Made by a program: the position numbers and the translations under genes. DNA of 64,000 nt, from the NCBI GenBank assembly GCA_034766995.1, contig CM068314.1, positions 25,304,108-25,368,107 of the forward strand, written 5' to 3'. Below the pieces are notes generated by a model. That model ran no database searches, was not told the origin of the DNA, and saw nothing but the letters and a program-made list of their open reading frames with translations. Positions 38,089 to 49,847 of this stretch are shown here, one piece after another; within the stretch, counting starts at the first letter, position 1, and each line of letters opens with the position of its first letter. Source of the DNA: Acanthacorydalis orientalis. Lineage: Eukaryota > Arthropoda > Insecta > Megaloptera > Corydalidae.

Positions 38089-38780
38089 TTATTTAAATTT
38101 ATACTCATTATAAAACTGATTAATTCTATATTTGTCAAATAGTGGATTTTTTTTAATTACATAATGCCAATGAAGTAATTCACAAATAAAAACTATAATA
38201 CTAATAAAATAACCAATAACTAATGCAAATAATGCTCCAAACATTTTTTTTAAATTCATTAAAGCTTTAGTTTCACTTTCATGATTTTGTGGTGTTTCAG
38301 ATGTAAATGTAGACCACATAATTTCATTAAGCCACTTTTGTATTAAACCTGCTTCAATAATACGCCTAATTAATTTGTCTACTTTATATTTAAGAGCTGA
38401 ATTTTTTTCTAATCCTATTGATACAGGCATATTAATTATACATTCATTCATTATATGCAAGTCCCGCTTGTCTGAAAAATTTGATTGAAATATAGTTTTA
38501 TTTCTATTATTAAATTGATGTTTTATACGCAATGCTTTTAAAAAATATTGATTTTCATAGTAAGCAAATGTTCCTTTAGCAACTCGTTCTAATCCTAAAA
38601 TGGAATTTTCAACTAATTCAAAACGATTTGCAATTCTATTATCTTTTAAATCAAGAGAAGTAAGAAAAAAATATTTAATTTCTTCACTCCATCCTCCACA
38701 GGAAATTCCACTATCTACAAGTTGTTGCAAAGTATCAATAGTAATCCTACAACAAAATGTAATTATGTATAAATCTGTAA

Positions 38781-38826
<46 letters not shown>

Positions 38827-40969
38827 ACACACAATGACACACTTGTAAATAGTTCTAAGTACAATAATACATCAATTAAAATTTTCTTGCCTTGGTGCAG
38901 GATGAGCCAATATAGCAGTAAGGCTTGCTCTATATGCAACAACAATTAAAAGGCAATATAACCAATACCAGCCTGTCAAAACACGTAATGCCCATCCAGA
39001 AGGTAATTTGGGTAAAGATATAATTAATAACATTCCATAAGTATATAAAAAACAATTGATTAAATCTCTAAATAAGTAAACTCCATGATTTTTTTTGGAT
39101 TTTGAAGTTTCTATCTTTTTAGTAGAATTGATATTATAAGCAGGTTTAGAAAATACTGTTTGATTTACTTGATTTTTCAGTGCCATATATTGATAAAAAT
39201 ATGCTAAGGTATAAAAAATAAAACCACCTAAAAACAACCCTAAAAGAACTCCTAACCACATGAATAATCTGAAAAGAATATTTATATTTATTGTATTTTT
39301 GGAACACTTGTAACTATTTATAAAGAAAAAATTACTTGAAAGGTAATATTAAAGCCATCCATGAATTATCTGTCAATGATTCGGGAGTTAAAAATGTTAA
39401 ACATTCAATATTGTATGGTAAAGACAGATCAATTAAATTTAAATGATATTTATTATAATAAAAATCACCCAAAGCAAAGTTTGCTTTTTTATCAATAATA
39501 TCTCCCAGTAAACCATTCAATGAACCATTTATATTTTTTTTGCCCCACTGTTCAACCGTTGAATTTTCTTTTTCATATAAATACACATGAAAATTCATTT
39601 TTTTTGCTATTGTTTTCAGTAACTGAAACAAAAATAAAACATTGCAAGAGATTACAAAACTAAATTATCAATTTTTACCTGTACTTCCAACCCATCAAAT
39701 GTTTCATAATTCTGATATAATTTATATTCTTTAACTTCTTGAGTATTCATTATGTTTTTTACAACACCAGGTAAATGTGGAAATACAACACCTCTTAGGG
39801 TCTCTCCATTCAAATTAGAAATTTTATCAGTGTACAAGTCATGATTAACTTTAAATTTTCCAAATTTCCATGTATCAATTTTTTTAAGAGTAAAAATATC
39901 TTGATAATACTGTGGAAATTGAACTGTACTAAGTTCATACCAATAAGAATAATTTTTATCCAGAGATGTACTTTTAAGTATGTTAAAATTCGTAAATTGC
40001 TGAATAAATATTACATTAATTATTCTTTTCCATAAATAATATTGTTCTGGGTAAAATAAACGTAAATCATGAATCAAAATATAATTTGCTCTAGTATTAA
40101 TCACGTTATACCTAGAACATAAAAAAAGATTATTTACTTTGAGTTCTGTACAGACTTATGTGTATAATTATTTGTTACAATAATATAAAAATATACTAAC
40201 TGAAACAGCATCTTACTTAAAAAAATCAAATTTAGAGAAAATATCTTACCTTAAATATTCTTTAAAAATATTTATTTTTGATCAAATAATCTAATATTAA
40301 ATATGCATAAAAAATCTAAATCACAATTATAATTTTTCATATCAGTACACAATATATATTAAAAAAAAACTTAATTTAGTTTTGTGTTGATAAGACTCAA
40401 TTTGTGTCAAATATTTAAATTATTGATACATTTTCAATGAAACTTAATACATAATTAAAACTGTGAAGAAATTTAGAAATAAATCTATAGCATAAAAGTA
40501 AACATTTTAATTCTTACTGATCACCATATTGCAATAATCTTGATGTTTGAAGTGCATTTGCTAACAATATAATATATATTTCACAGCCATCCTTTTTTAT
40601 CTGCTGAAGTAAATTTATAGTATTATTATTTGGAAATAAAGTGTCTTCTGATTCAGCTATCAAAATCTTAAAATATAATTTATATAAAGAACAATATATT
40701 TTGTGGTAATTTCACATTCTTGCATACCATAAAATAAGAAAACATTGATCCAAATTCATGTAAAATGATGTTTTTCAAAATATCGAAATAATAATTATCA
40801 CAAATTACTGCAAAACATTTTTGATATTTGCTCATATAGGCCTTTATGATTATTTTTGATATAAGTACTTCCAGATCATTTTTCATATATTCTTCAGTAA
40901 ATAAATATTGTATTTTCGATGTGCTGCAGTTTATTACATAATCAGTATACATACATATGTACATACACA

Positions 40970-41045
<76 letters not shown>

Positions 41046-41153
41046 TTCTTTTATAATTTAAATTTATTTTTTAAATTACCTATTATCATACTTTTTGTCT
41101 GAAACAGAAATATTTAAAATACTCAAAAAAGCAAACAGTAGCACACAATACAT
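38089..41153 (-). CDS. Ir93a: ionotropic receptor 93a (variant glutamate-receptor family)
   Basis: Co-receptor for cool and humidity sensing in insect sensory neurons. Seven exons, transcription order: 41153-41080, 40923-40728, 40666-40518, 40111-39679, 39622-39336, 39268-38891, 38746-38089. Phases agree throughout; total 724 aa. Exon 1 is a signal peptide (MYCVLLLFAFLSILNIS). Exons 2-4 hold a short amino-terminal domain. Exons 4-5 contain ligand-binding lobe S1 (TLRGVVFPHLPG, LEVQLLKTIAKKMNF, IECLTFLTPESLTDNSW). M1 is about residues 384-406 (WLGVLLGLFLGGFIFYTLAY). The pore and M3 follow (YTYGMLLIISLPKLPSGW, GWYWLYCLLIVVAYRASLTAIL). Exon 7 has lobe S2 (ITIDTLQQLVDSGISCGGW, GTFAYYENQYFL, MPVSIGLEKNSALK, IIEAGLIQKWLNEIMW) and M4 (FALVIGYFISIIVFICELL). 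Intron 6 is GC-AG. Fly Ir93a is longer (about 870 aa), mostly in the amino-terminal domain. Confidence 0.88.
38747..38890 (-). other. GC-AG intron of Ir93a containing a (TA)n tract
   Basis: The donor reads CCAAG|GCAAGA and the acceptor TTGTTGTAG|G. The joined codon (AG+G, Arg) gives the conserved HPAPR-ITIDTLQQLVD junction. No GT donor exists between the last conserved codon and the in-frame stop. The 144-nt intron carries about 44 bp of TA (38779-38822). Confidence 0.85.
38779..38822. repeat. (TA)n microsatellite, 44 bp
   Basis: TA run making up almost a third of a 144-nt intron. Confidence 0.95.
40112..40517 (-). other. Ir93a intron 3
   Basis: Begins GTAAGAA and ends GTTCTAG. AT-rich with nothing further seen. 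Confidence 0.8.
40973..41043. repeat. (TA)n microsatellite, 71 bp
   Basis: TA run inside Ir93a intron 1, between the signal-peptide exon and exon 2. Confidence 0.95.
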
Positions 41154-41424
41154 TTTTGCATCAAGTGAATCAAAATTAAAATAAAATAATTAAATTCTAC
41201 ATTATGCATGATTCAATTAGTGTCATGACAGCTAAGAAAATAGAAAACCTGACCTTTGAATTTAATTCATTTGGATATAATAGGTACAGTTATAATAAAA
41301 GAACACAATATTGTTTTTTTAATTGTTTTAATGAAAAAATAATAAAAGTACAAAGATTAATTCAAATGGATACATTATTAATTACAATTAATCTCATTTA
41401 GATACTATCAAATGAGCTGTATTA
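41154..41424. other. intergenic DNA between Ir93a and B3GLCT
   Basis: 271 bp separate the B3GLCT stop from the downstream Ir93a start on the same strand. It must hold the B3GLCT 3'UTR and the Ir93a promoter. The 65-codon plus-strand frame here (41204-41401) has no coding character. Confidence 0.7.
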
Positions 41425-44373
41425 TTACAATTCAACTCTGACTTTATTTTTATTTTCAATTTTGATGGTTTTAATGTTTGTCTTCTTTGTTAGATGTGTT
41501 ATATTATATTTGATATCATCTAGATAAAACCATTTATTATATACTTCAACAGGATCTATTATCCAATGTTTGTGAAATGAAATTGGTTTGTGGGAAGTTA
41601 GATATTCGGGAGCATAATCATTTGGACGAGCCTTAAAAACAATATATTAAAGGAATAACAGTTTTTGTCAAAAGAAAATAATACATATACATATATATTA
41701 CAAAATACAAAAATTGTTCTGAAATTTAATGTGATTTTAATCATAATTACAGTTTTTTAGTACAGTGACTAAATTAACTTTCAGAAATGAATTCTATACA
41801 TATACATGTTCCTTAGTTTTCTAAGGATGATGGAATCACTAGCTAAATTCACACAAGCAATAAGCAGAATAAATTAATCAATTTTTGTGTGGTTTATACA
41901 ATCAAGTTCATTTGTGAAAGACACATTTTAGTGTTTTGTTTTTAGAAAATAAAATAAATTAAAAGCACAGTACCGTAATTTAAAAAAAAAGTAGAAAATA
42001 AAAATCAGTTTCTATTTTTTATAAGTAATTACATAAAAAATACATTTTTATTCAGTATATATACCTGATGAAATTTTGGTGAGTGTAAGACATCAATTTC
42101 ATTTTCTGCTAAACAATATCCAAGAAACATATCATCTGGTGTAGAATCAGAAGGGCATTTGCAGTATCGAGATGTTGCTATTAACTTAATAAGTGATGCA
42201 CTAAAAACAATTCCACCGCCTCCAGTAATGTAATTATATCCAACAGACCTAACTTCATTAAGAATATAATAACCATAACGTTGACCAATAGCTACATATT
42301 CTGCTGAATTATAACAGGTTAAAAATTGCTGCAGTCGCATTACACTAGAAAAATTGTGATTATATTTATAAAAAAAATATTTTATTTGATTGAACTATTA
42401 TTAATACCTTAGTATGGTATCATCATCTGCTATAAACACCCATTTTATGCGATTGTTTAAAACTTTTTTTGATATATAATCAATAATTGCAAGAGTTTTT
42501 GAACAATGCCCTTTCTGAGTATTTTTTACATTTAATTTAATAGTAGGAACAGAAGTGTCTACCCATGAATTGGATTAAAATTAACAAATTATGAAAAAAA
42601 AGCAATCAAACTTATATGAAACACATACCTTCAGTTTCACTAAAATATCCAATGTGGTATGCGAATCTACCCCAAGTACTTTTTATTATACTGATTCTAT
42701 TTTGATGAAATTTTTTAGTAGTTTTTACAGCAAAATAAATATCTTCTTTCGAAAAATTTCCCTATTTTATTGATTCATTTTTAATTTTATTTGGTAAATT
42801 AATGAATATAATAAAATAAATGCAATATATTAACCATTAACTAAATTTAATGAAATATTATAGAAAAAAAAAACAAATGATTTAATATTTTTCACTTACA
42901 CACTGTTTAAATTCCAAAGGATATGTAGTGCAATTTTCATTTTGAGAGATACAAAATGATTCTTCATGAATTAATTTCGGCCCATTTCCTTCATCCCAAA
43001 TTGCTAAAGCCAATTCAAAGGACGCATCAATTGAAAAATCAGTAGCTAAATCCATACCCGATTCAATTTTATTTGCTAAACTAATAAAATATATATATAT
43101 ATATATATATAAATGTTACTTCATTGTAAGTTTTCTATTTAAGTATTAATATATTTACCTATTTATCAACAATCTACTTATAACAAATCCAGATGCAAAA
43201 TTAGGGTATTTTAATTCATCTGAATTATAAGAAAATTTAAAATGATGAATTATTGTAGGTTCTCTGTCAACTAAGGCATATCCAAACCATAGTTTTTCAT
43301 TTGGATTATAATTTTGAAGTAATTGAAAAAGTTTTTCAAAGTTAATATATGTTTTATCTTCACAAAATATAAACCAGTCTGTATTTTCATCATGTCGTTT
43401 TTTTAATTCTGGTATTAATGGAATTATCAACCAATGTCCAATATGTGAAAAGTTTAAATGTGATCGATATACAACTGGTGTAAAATCCTGATTGAAAAAT
43501 GTTTAATAAATAATGTATACAAAAGCTAAAATTCTTATTTTCCATTTGTCTTTAATAAATGTCAAATATGTGCCCTTAAGTTATTTATTTTTGAAATTCA
43601 CTTTAAATGAAGCATTCAAATTCACCCTATAAAGAATAACTGAAGTTTGAGAATTAATTTTTTAAAATACATTCTAATGACTTGTTTTTCATATACACAT
43701 GTTTTAAATCAAGCTTTTATGGTTCATAAATTACTAAAATGCTTTTTGCTGTTTTCATTTATTATACATTTTCTTATTTTTAAATTTATTTCATTTTTCT
43801 ATTTAATCAACTTAATATTCTAATGAATGACATTAAGAGTAGTAGATAAAATTAACATATAAACAATATTTAAAATTATTCACCTCATTTCCTTTTATAC
43901 CAAATGTGAATTATATACAGTACTTACTAATATAGATTTACATTAATATTTTAATCATTTTTAATAAATATCTATCACAAAAATTAAAAAGTATACAAAA
44001 TGATTTAAAATTAAATTTTTAAGGTAATTTTAAGAAATTAATGCTATTTTAAATCAGCTATAAAACACATATTTTTCAAAAATATTTCTTATACTAATAG
44101 TTTTAATACAATTTTAATTTTTCTTGCCTTGTGGTTTGCATATTGTTGCACATTATTATTAAATTGTTGGTATAATTTTTCATGATAATCTCCTTCTTGA
44201 CTTAATACAACAATTACTATTTTTTTCGTATCTGAAAATAAAATTACTTTTATTACGTAAATATTTTAACTTCTTTTTTAAGTAAAATACAAACTAGCAA
44301 AAACATATTTATCAACTTCTAGGATAATAAAATAAATAACAAATTTGTACAATATAAACTGTGACAGATTCAT
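41425..44373 (-). CDS. beta-1,3-glucosyltransferase (B3GLCT, glycosyltransferase family 31)
   Basis: Adds glucose to O-linked fucose on thrombospondin type-1 repeats in the ER. Eight exons, transcription order: 44373-44295 (tentative), 44231-44128, 43487-43159, 43080-42900, 42761-42629, 42558-42408, 42344-42065, 41631-41425. Phases agree; total 487 aa, close to the human enzyme (498). Exon 1 codes a hydrophobic N-terminus ([18 protein letters not shown]). The N-terminal Fringe-like lobe has [27 protein letters not shown] and [11 protein letters not shown]. The catalytic lobe has [29 protein letters not shown], then [16 protein letters not shown] with the metal-binding DDD. Further on are [37 protein letters not shown] and [15 protein letters not shown]. 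It ends KVRVEL, a KDEL-like retention signal (human ends REEL). The exon 2 donor is most likely GC (AAG|GCAAGA). Confidence 0.9.
41632..42064 (-). other. B3GLCT last intron
   Basis: GTATATATA donor and TTTTTAAG acceptor; AT-rich, nothing else seen. Confidence 0.8.
43488..44127 (-). other. B3GLCT intron 2, probable GC-AG intron
   Basis: Starts GCAAGAAAAA after CACAAG and ends TTTTTCAATCAG. A GT alternative 18 nt further in (ATT|GTATTA) would keep phase and add six residues (ARKIKI). The GC site fits the donor consensus better. Confidence 0.6.
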
Positions 44374-44767
44374 AAGTGTTAAGAATTGTCAATGTATGTG
44401 TTTTGAGTATATTGATTTGGTACAGAAATATGTAATTTTTAAAAGATCTTATACTTTTATAAGTATTTTGACACTGCATTCAAACAATGTATTAATCGTT
44501 GGCATTTTTATTTATCAAACATTTACTGCACTGAACGTGCTGCCAGTGTTAAATATTAAAACTAAATTCGAAGGTGGTGACACTTTGGTGACATGTCTAA
44601 GCTGAGGATAAATGTGGCCAGATAATGAATAATTTAGTTGTTATTTATTTTTATTACAAATTTTGTTATTGAATATGTTTTGAATGTGCTAGTATACGAA
44701 ACATTTCCGGTATTTTCTAACCGGCTTTAAAATATAATAAAAAAATATTTTTTTAAATAACCTCAAA
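44374..44767. promoter_or_regulatory. shared 394-bp divergent promoter region of B3GLCT and malectin
   Basis: The two start codons are head to head with only 394 bp between them. No clear TATA box was seen for either. It is a candidate bidirectional promoter for two ER glycoprotein-handling genes. The 86-codon plus-strand frame across it (44345-44605) has no family match and looks non-coding. Confidence 0.5.
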
Positions 44768-45571
44768 ATGCTTATCAGGGAGTTACATTATATTTTATTT
44801 ATTTTATGGTCTTTAGTTAGCGTGTTTCCTAATGCCAACGCTTTAGGGCAAGTGATTTATGCTATTAATGCGGGTGGTGATGCACATACTGACAGTTTTG
44901 GAATTCGTTATGAAAAAGATCCTTTAATGGGAAAAGTAGGTACTGCTTCAGATTATGGTAAACAATTAATGATCGGTAGAGTGCCGGCAAATGATCAGAT
45001 TTTATATCAGACTGAAAGATATCATCACAGTACTTTTGGATATGATATTCCAATAGCAAGTGATGGAGATTATGTTTTAGTACTTAAGTTTTGTGAGGTA
45101 TATTTCAATGCACCTAACATGAAAGTTTTCGATGTTGTATTAAATGGAGATCATACTATAATACCCGATTTGGATATCTTTGATCGTGTGGGGCGTGGAG
45201 TTGCTCATGATGAGTATATTTCATTCAGTGTAATGAAAGGACGTTTATATTACAATGAAGAAGAATCCGATATAAGAGGTGGAAAAATACGAGTAGAATT
45301 TATTAAGGGTTATAGAGACAATCCTAAAATTAATGCAATGTATGTCATGAGAGGCAAATTGGAAAATGTTCCTCGATTACCGCCATTACCGAATGAACCT
45401 GAAGTTGAAGAAGTGCGTGAAGAAATTGAAGAGAGATCTTCAAAAAATCGTCGTCCTAGTGGTCCGAAACATCCTGATCCATACTCAGTTGATGATACGT
45501 CAATTATGCTTCCAGTTTTTGTTGCCATTGGTGCTTTCATTCCGTTATTATTTTGTCTTTGCAAGCTGTGA
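44768..45571 (+). CDS. malectin, ER carbohydrate-binding membrane protein
   Basis: Binds diglucosylated high-mannose N-glycans on newly made glycoproteins and works with ribophorin I in ER quality control. The intronless frame gives 267 aa. A signal peptide (residues 1-25, LHYILFILWSLVSVF...NANA) is followed by the malectin domain (about 27-195). The domain contains YAINAGGDAHTD, GIRYEKDPL, DYGKQLMIG, LYQTERYHHSTFGYDIPI, YVLVLKFCEVYF, KVFDVVLNG, DLDIFDRVG and HDEYISF. An acidic/proline-rich linker follows, then one C-terminal membrane segment (about 244-264) and a very short cytosolic end (CKL). Order and length match the family. It lies head to head with B3GLCT. Confidence 0.96.
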   Translation: MLIRELHYILFILWSLVSVFPNANALGQVIYAINAGGDAHTDSFGIRYEKDPLMGKVGTASDYGKQLMIGRVPANDQILYQTERYHHSTFGYDIPIASDGDYVLVLKFCEVYFNAPNMKVFDVVLNGDHTIIPDLDIFDRVGRGVAHDEYISFSVMKGRLYYNEEESDIRGGKIRVEFIKGYRDNPKINAMYVMRGKLENVPRLPPLPNEPEVEEVREEIEERSSKNRRPSGPKHPDPYSVDDTSIMLPVFVAIGAFIPLLFCLCKL

Positions 45572-45720
45572 TTGTATCAACTCACAAGATTGAACTGCTA
45601 AATTTATATTTGTGTTGTAGATCATTTCATTTTCAACATAAAAACAATTTTTATAACATGTTGAACGCACAATTTTAGAAACGTGTCAGTTTTTTTAATT
45701 AAGCAATTTTGAAAAAATGT

Positions 45721-45726
45721 AATAAA
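45721..45726 (+). terminator. polyadenylation signal of malectin
   Basis: AATAAA 150 nt after the malectin stop. Confidence 0.5.
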
Positions 45727-45877
45727 ATTAACCCATATTATTCATAATTGAATATGATCCTAAGTTGTATACATTTTTCTTATTTATTTCAAATAAGTGT
45801 TTAATTAATATTGATACATAAGATTGTCTTTGTGTTCTTTTTATATATACATGTACACACTAGTGAACAGAAATACA

Positions 45878-45881
<4 letters not shown>

Positions 45882-45937
<56 letters not shown>
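45882..45937. repeat. (TA)n microsatellite, 56 bp
   Basis: Uninterrupted TA run in the malectin 3' flank. Confidence 0.95.
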
Positions 45938-45944
<7 letters not shown>

Positions 45945-46339
45945 GTTTTTTTAACTTAAAATTTAAGAAGGAAAAATCAAATATCTTACAACTTAAGATC
46001 ATACTAAATTTTCTAATAACAATGGCATACTAAGATTATTTTTTGATTTAAATTTAATAAGTAAGTTGTTTTCAGTTTATTATTGAATGTTCATTTTTTA
46101 ATTCCATTGTATCAGATTTGGTAATTTATATATATCTATTAGTACACATTTTCACATTAATTAACTGGTAATTTCTGTATTTATAGATTATGAATTTGTG
46201 ATTCTGGAGAATTTCCATTCATTTTTAGCACAAAATTTATAATGTATGCCATTGCCATATAATATTAGTAAAATATATAGTAGACATCGTACCTCATTTA
46301 TAAATAAATAAGTTTGCTTTATACGTGTGTATGTTTGTA

Positions 46340-46341
46340 TA

Positions 46342-46378
<37 letters not shown>

Positions 46379-46398
46379 CATGTATATAATCATACATA
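46340..46398. repeat. (TA)n/(TATG)n microsatellite
   Basis: TA run of about 29 bp followed by TGTATGTATGTACATG. Confidence 0.9.
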
Positions 46399-46704
46399 TG
46401 CACATATAATAGACACACATACACAAACATAAATGTACTTTTCTATACTAACTAAAATAGATATATTCAGGGGAACTATTTATTATTGAAAAAATAAATA
46501 AATAAAAATATTCTATGTATTCAAAAAAATAGAAGCTAAACTAAAATTACATAATTAAAAAATAAAAATTATCATTATTATAAATAATATTTCAGTGTCA
46601 TTTGTAACCTTTTTTCTAAATTGTATGAAATAAAATAGATATTTTTAGTTATTGACATTTAATCTATAAAAATTCATCAAAATATGCATGTTTGTGTTGA
46701 TACA

Positions 46705-46705
<1 letters not shown>

Positions 46706-46771
<66 letters not shown>
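46706..46771. repeat. (TA)n microsatellite, 66 bp
   Basis: TA run with one TG step. Confidence 0.95.
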
Positions 46772-46772
<1 letters not shown>

Positions 46773-48128
46773 TTATTTTGATAACTTAGGTAAATTATTT
46801 TAAAATGGCATTGACATTATCAATTATTTACAATCATATTTTTAGATAATATGTACTTAAAACAATAGAGGTGCTCAGTTTATTGTTATAAAGTAATTTA
46901 TACTTCTTTTAAATATGAATGCTTAGTTAATAATTACTTAAATACTTTTACATTCCATAAGTCATTGAAATATGTATAAAAAGATTTTTCATTACAAAAC
47001 TTGACGTCAGTAGTTTCAATAACTTCAATTAGTTATTTTCAATAACTGGTGTCTAAATATACTTAGTTATAATGTTACTGTTTCAGATTTTATTCAATAT
47101 TTTTATTGGACATCAACATCAGTTAATTTTTTTGAATTTAATTAAAAATAAAATATTGATCTAATTCTTATATCAGAGAATTTTGGAATAAGAAAATTTA
47201 TAGTAACGTATTAAGGTAGTAACAATTTTTTACATTTAGTTTATTTGTGCAGTAATTAAAATTTTTTTTAATGCCGTTTGTGTAATATATTAAAAAATAA
47301 TTATTTAAAAATTGTCACAATCAAATTGGGAAAAAACACGCACATTACGTACAATTTATATTATGTACATTAATAACTATACATAAAACAAATATTATGC
47401 AAATCAGATGTTTAACAAAAAATAAAGAAAATTGTTATTAGAATTACTTAATAAAATCATTTATAACTGTATTCTGACTTCAATGCTTTTATTAAAATTT
47501 TGATTGCTAAACATTTTTAACATGATACACTATGAAAAAAAGCACAAATGTGAAATTTTATACTTTTGTTATTTGATACTTTTTATGTCATTAATTAATT
47601 AATGATTACATTTATGTAAATAAGTTATGTAATAAAATTCAAAAGTACCTGGCATTTAATTAATTATACACTAAGTAATAATATTCCAAATGTCTTTGAT
47701 ATGTGAAAAATTTTAAGTTATTTTTGTCATAAAATTAAAAGAACTGATGGAATCTATAGTAAAAGTATAGAATTTTATTGACTATAAAAAATAGACATTT
47801 ATATAAGGTTGCGTAATATTATAAATCTTTAAAAATATTCGATCATACTAAATATATTAGCACAAATAAGTTTTTAATCACATTGAAATATTTATATAAT
47901 AAAAATCAATGTAATGAGTTTGCATACTATTTTTTCTAAAATTTTATGGTAATTAAGCAGTTACTATGACTATTTTGTATTGTATATTATTTTTTATGCA
48001 AATTATTAAGTAAAGTTTTGATATATTTTATGAATGTGTATGAAATGAATTATTTTTTACAATTGTTATTTTATTTTATTTGTAATATATAATTTGTATT
48101 TTTTGTTATTAAAGTACTAACATTATAC

Positions 48129-48133
<5 letters not shown>

Positions 48134-48188
<55 letters not shown>
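48134..48188. repeat. (TA)n microsatellite, 55 bp
   Basis: Uninterrupted TA run. Confidence 0.95.
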
Positions 48189-48190
<2 letters not shown>

Positions 48191-48325
48191 GTGTATGAAT
48201 GTATATATTAAAAAAAATTAACATACAGAAAATTATTCATTTTCTATATGTTAATATAACTAAATATTTAAGTTTTATCTATCATTTGACTTTTTTCATA
48301 TACAAATCTATTGTTTTTGAATATG

Positions 48326-48327
<2 letters not shown>

Positions 48328-48389
<62 letters not shown>

Positions 48390-48403
48390 CATGTATATAT
48401 GTG

Positions 48404-48468
<65 letters not shown>
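48328..48468. repeat. double (TA)n microsatellite, about 140 bp
   Basis: Two TA runs (about 52 and 60 bp) flank a GTATGTATGCATGTATATATGTG spacer. It is the longest simple-repeat block in the window. Confidence 0.95.
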
Positions 48469-48469
<1 letters not shown>

Positions 48470-49847
48470 GGTTGTATACACCCACACAAACTTACATAAA
48501 TGCTATAAAGATACATCAGTTACGATAATTTTCTTTTGAGTATGTTTGTATTAATGACTGTATACATCGAATATTTTCGTCGTTTTTAGTTAAATGAAGA
48601 GATTAAAATAATTGTTAAATTATAATTTTGTTGTTATTTTATGCTGTACTAATTGATCGTAATTGTTATTGTAAAACAATTCATATATTTGGTGATTGGG
48701 GTGCATTGTATTTTTTGTATAAATTTTAATAGGAATTTGGGATTATGTTCATACAGTAGTTTAATTATAATTGTGAATACTACAATAATAAAAAAGGAAG
48801 TATTTCAAAAATAATTTTATGTATTACATAATTATTCTTTTTAAAGAATTGAGATATTTTTTTTATTCTACAGTAGTAAAAAAAAAATGTTTATAAACTA
48901 ATGCTGTTTTCCACTTGTATTTGAAGCAGCAATTAGCATATCTGAATGAATGCATATCTGTGGATTTTTTTGATGTTACACTATCTTATATAAATTTTAC
49001 ATTAATAAAATAATCCAATTACAGTATTTTAAATTTCTATTTTAAATAAATACATGCAAATGTAGTTACTAATACTTCATTATTTTTCATTTATATTTAG
49101 TTACTTACCAAGAAACTTTATCAATCATTTTCATCTTTGATGATTTCTTGTACTTAACAGCTGAAAATAGAAAATTCATTTTCTTTGAATAGCATTTGTT
49201 TGTATTTGCACACAAAGTAGTAGGTGAAATGCTTGTGAGTTATTTATTATTAAGTTTTATATTAAGTTAATATTATTTAAATGGAAGATAACATTTATTT
49301 TTATTTAGAAAAGTAGTTTTGTACTTTGCCACTGATACAATTGACGATTTTATCTATAATGTAATAAAACATTACTGTTATTTGTGTTCAGCATTTAGCT
49401 ATTTTAAAGAATATTTGATATTGAATTAAATTGTCCTGTTTGCTGATATTAATATGGCTTTTGTTATCATCCCTTTTTTATAAGTTTAGATTGATTTCAA
49501 TATTAAATATATGGCAATATTATTGTAAGAATTATACATATATGAAAATTATTTTTTAATTCATAAATAAACTAAAATGTTTCAAAAGTTATGTGATTAT
49601 TTGGAACACAATATTCCATTTGTGAGTATTGTCAATTTGAGTCTGGTATTAAAGAAACGTTGTGTACTTCCAGTTACAAAATAAAATTTAATGTATCCAT
49701 TTAAATTCATATTAGTAATAGAATATAATATATGGTAAACGAATAAACATAAACGTAAAATTGAATAGTTTCTTTTATATGAATGAAAAAAATATGAAAA
49801 ATTTGGACAGATTGTGTGAATAATAATAATTACGCCTTATGTAATAA

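Larger units (their letters stand above)
45727..49847. other. intergenic AT-rich region
   Basis: No gene recognised over 4.1 kb. TA tracts lie at 45882, 46340, 46706, 48134, 48328 and 48408. The remainder is low-complexity A/T-rich DNA without open frames. Confidence 0.6.

Noticed and set aside
44110..44127. GT donor alternative for B3GLCT exon 2
   Set aside because: ATT|GTATTA keeps phase but is a weaker donor than AAG|GCAAGA. Kept as a possible alternative rather than the main call.
44345..44605. 86-codon plus-strand frame upstream of malectin
   Set aside because: Lies in the divergent promoter, overlaps the first B3GLCT exon on the other strand and has no family match.
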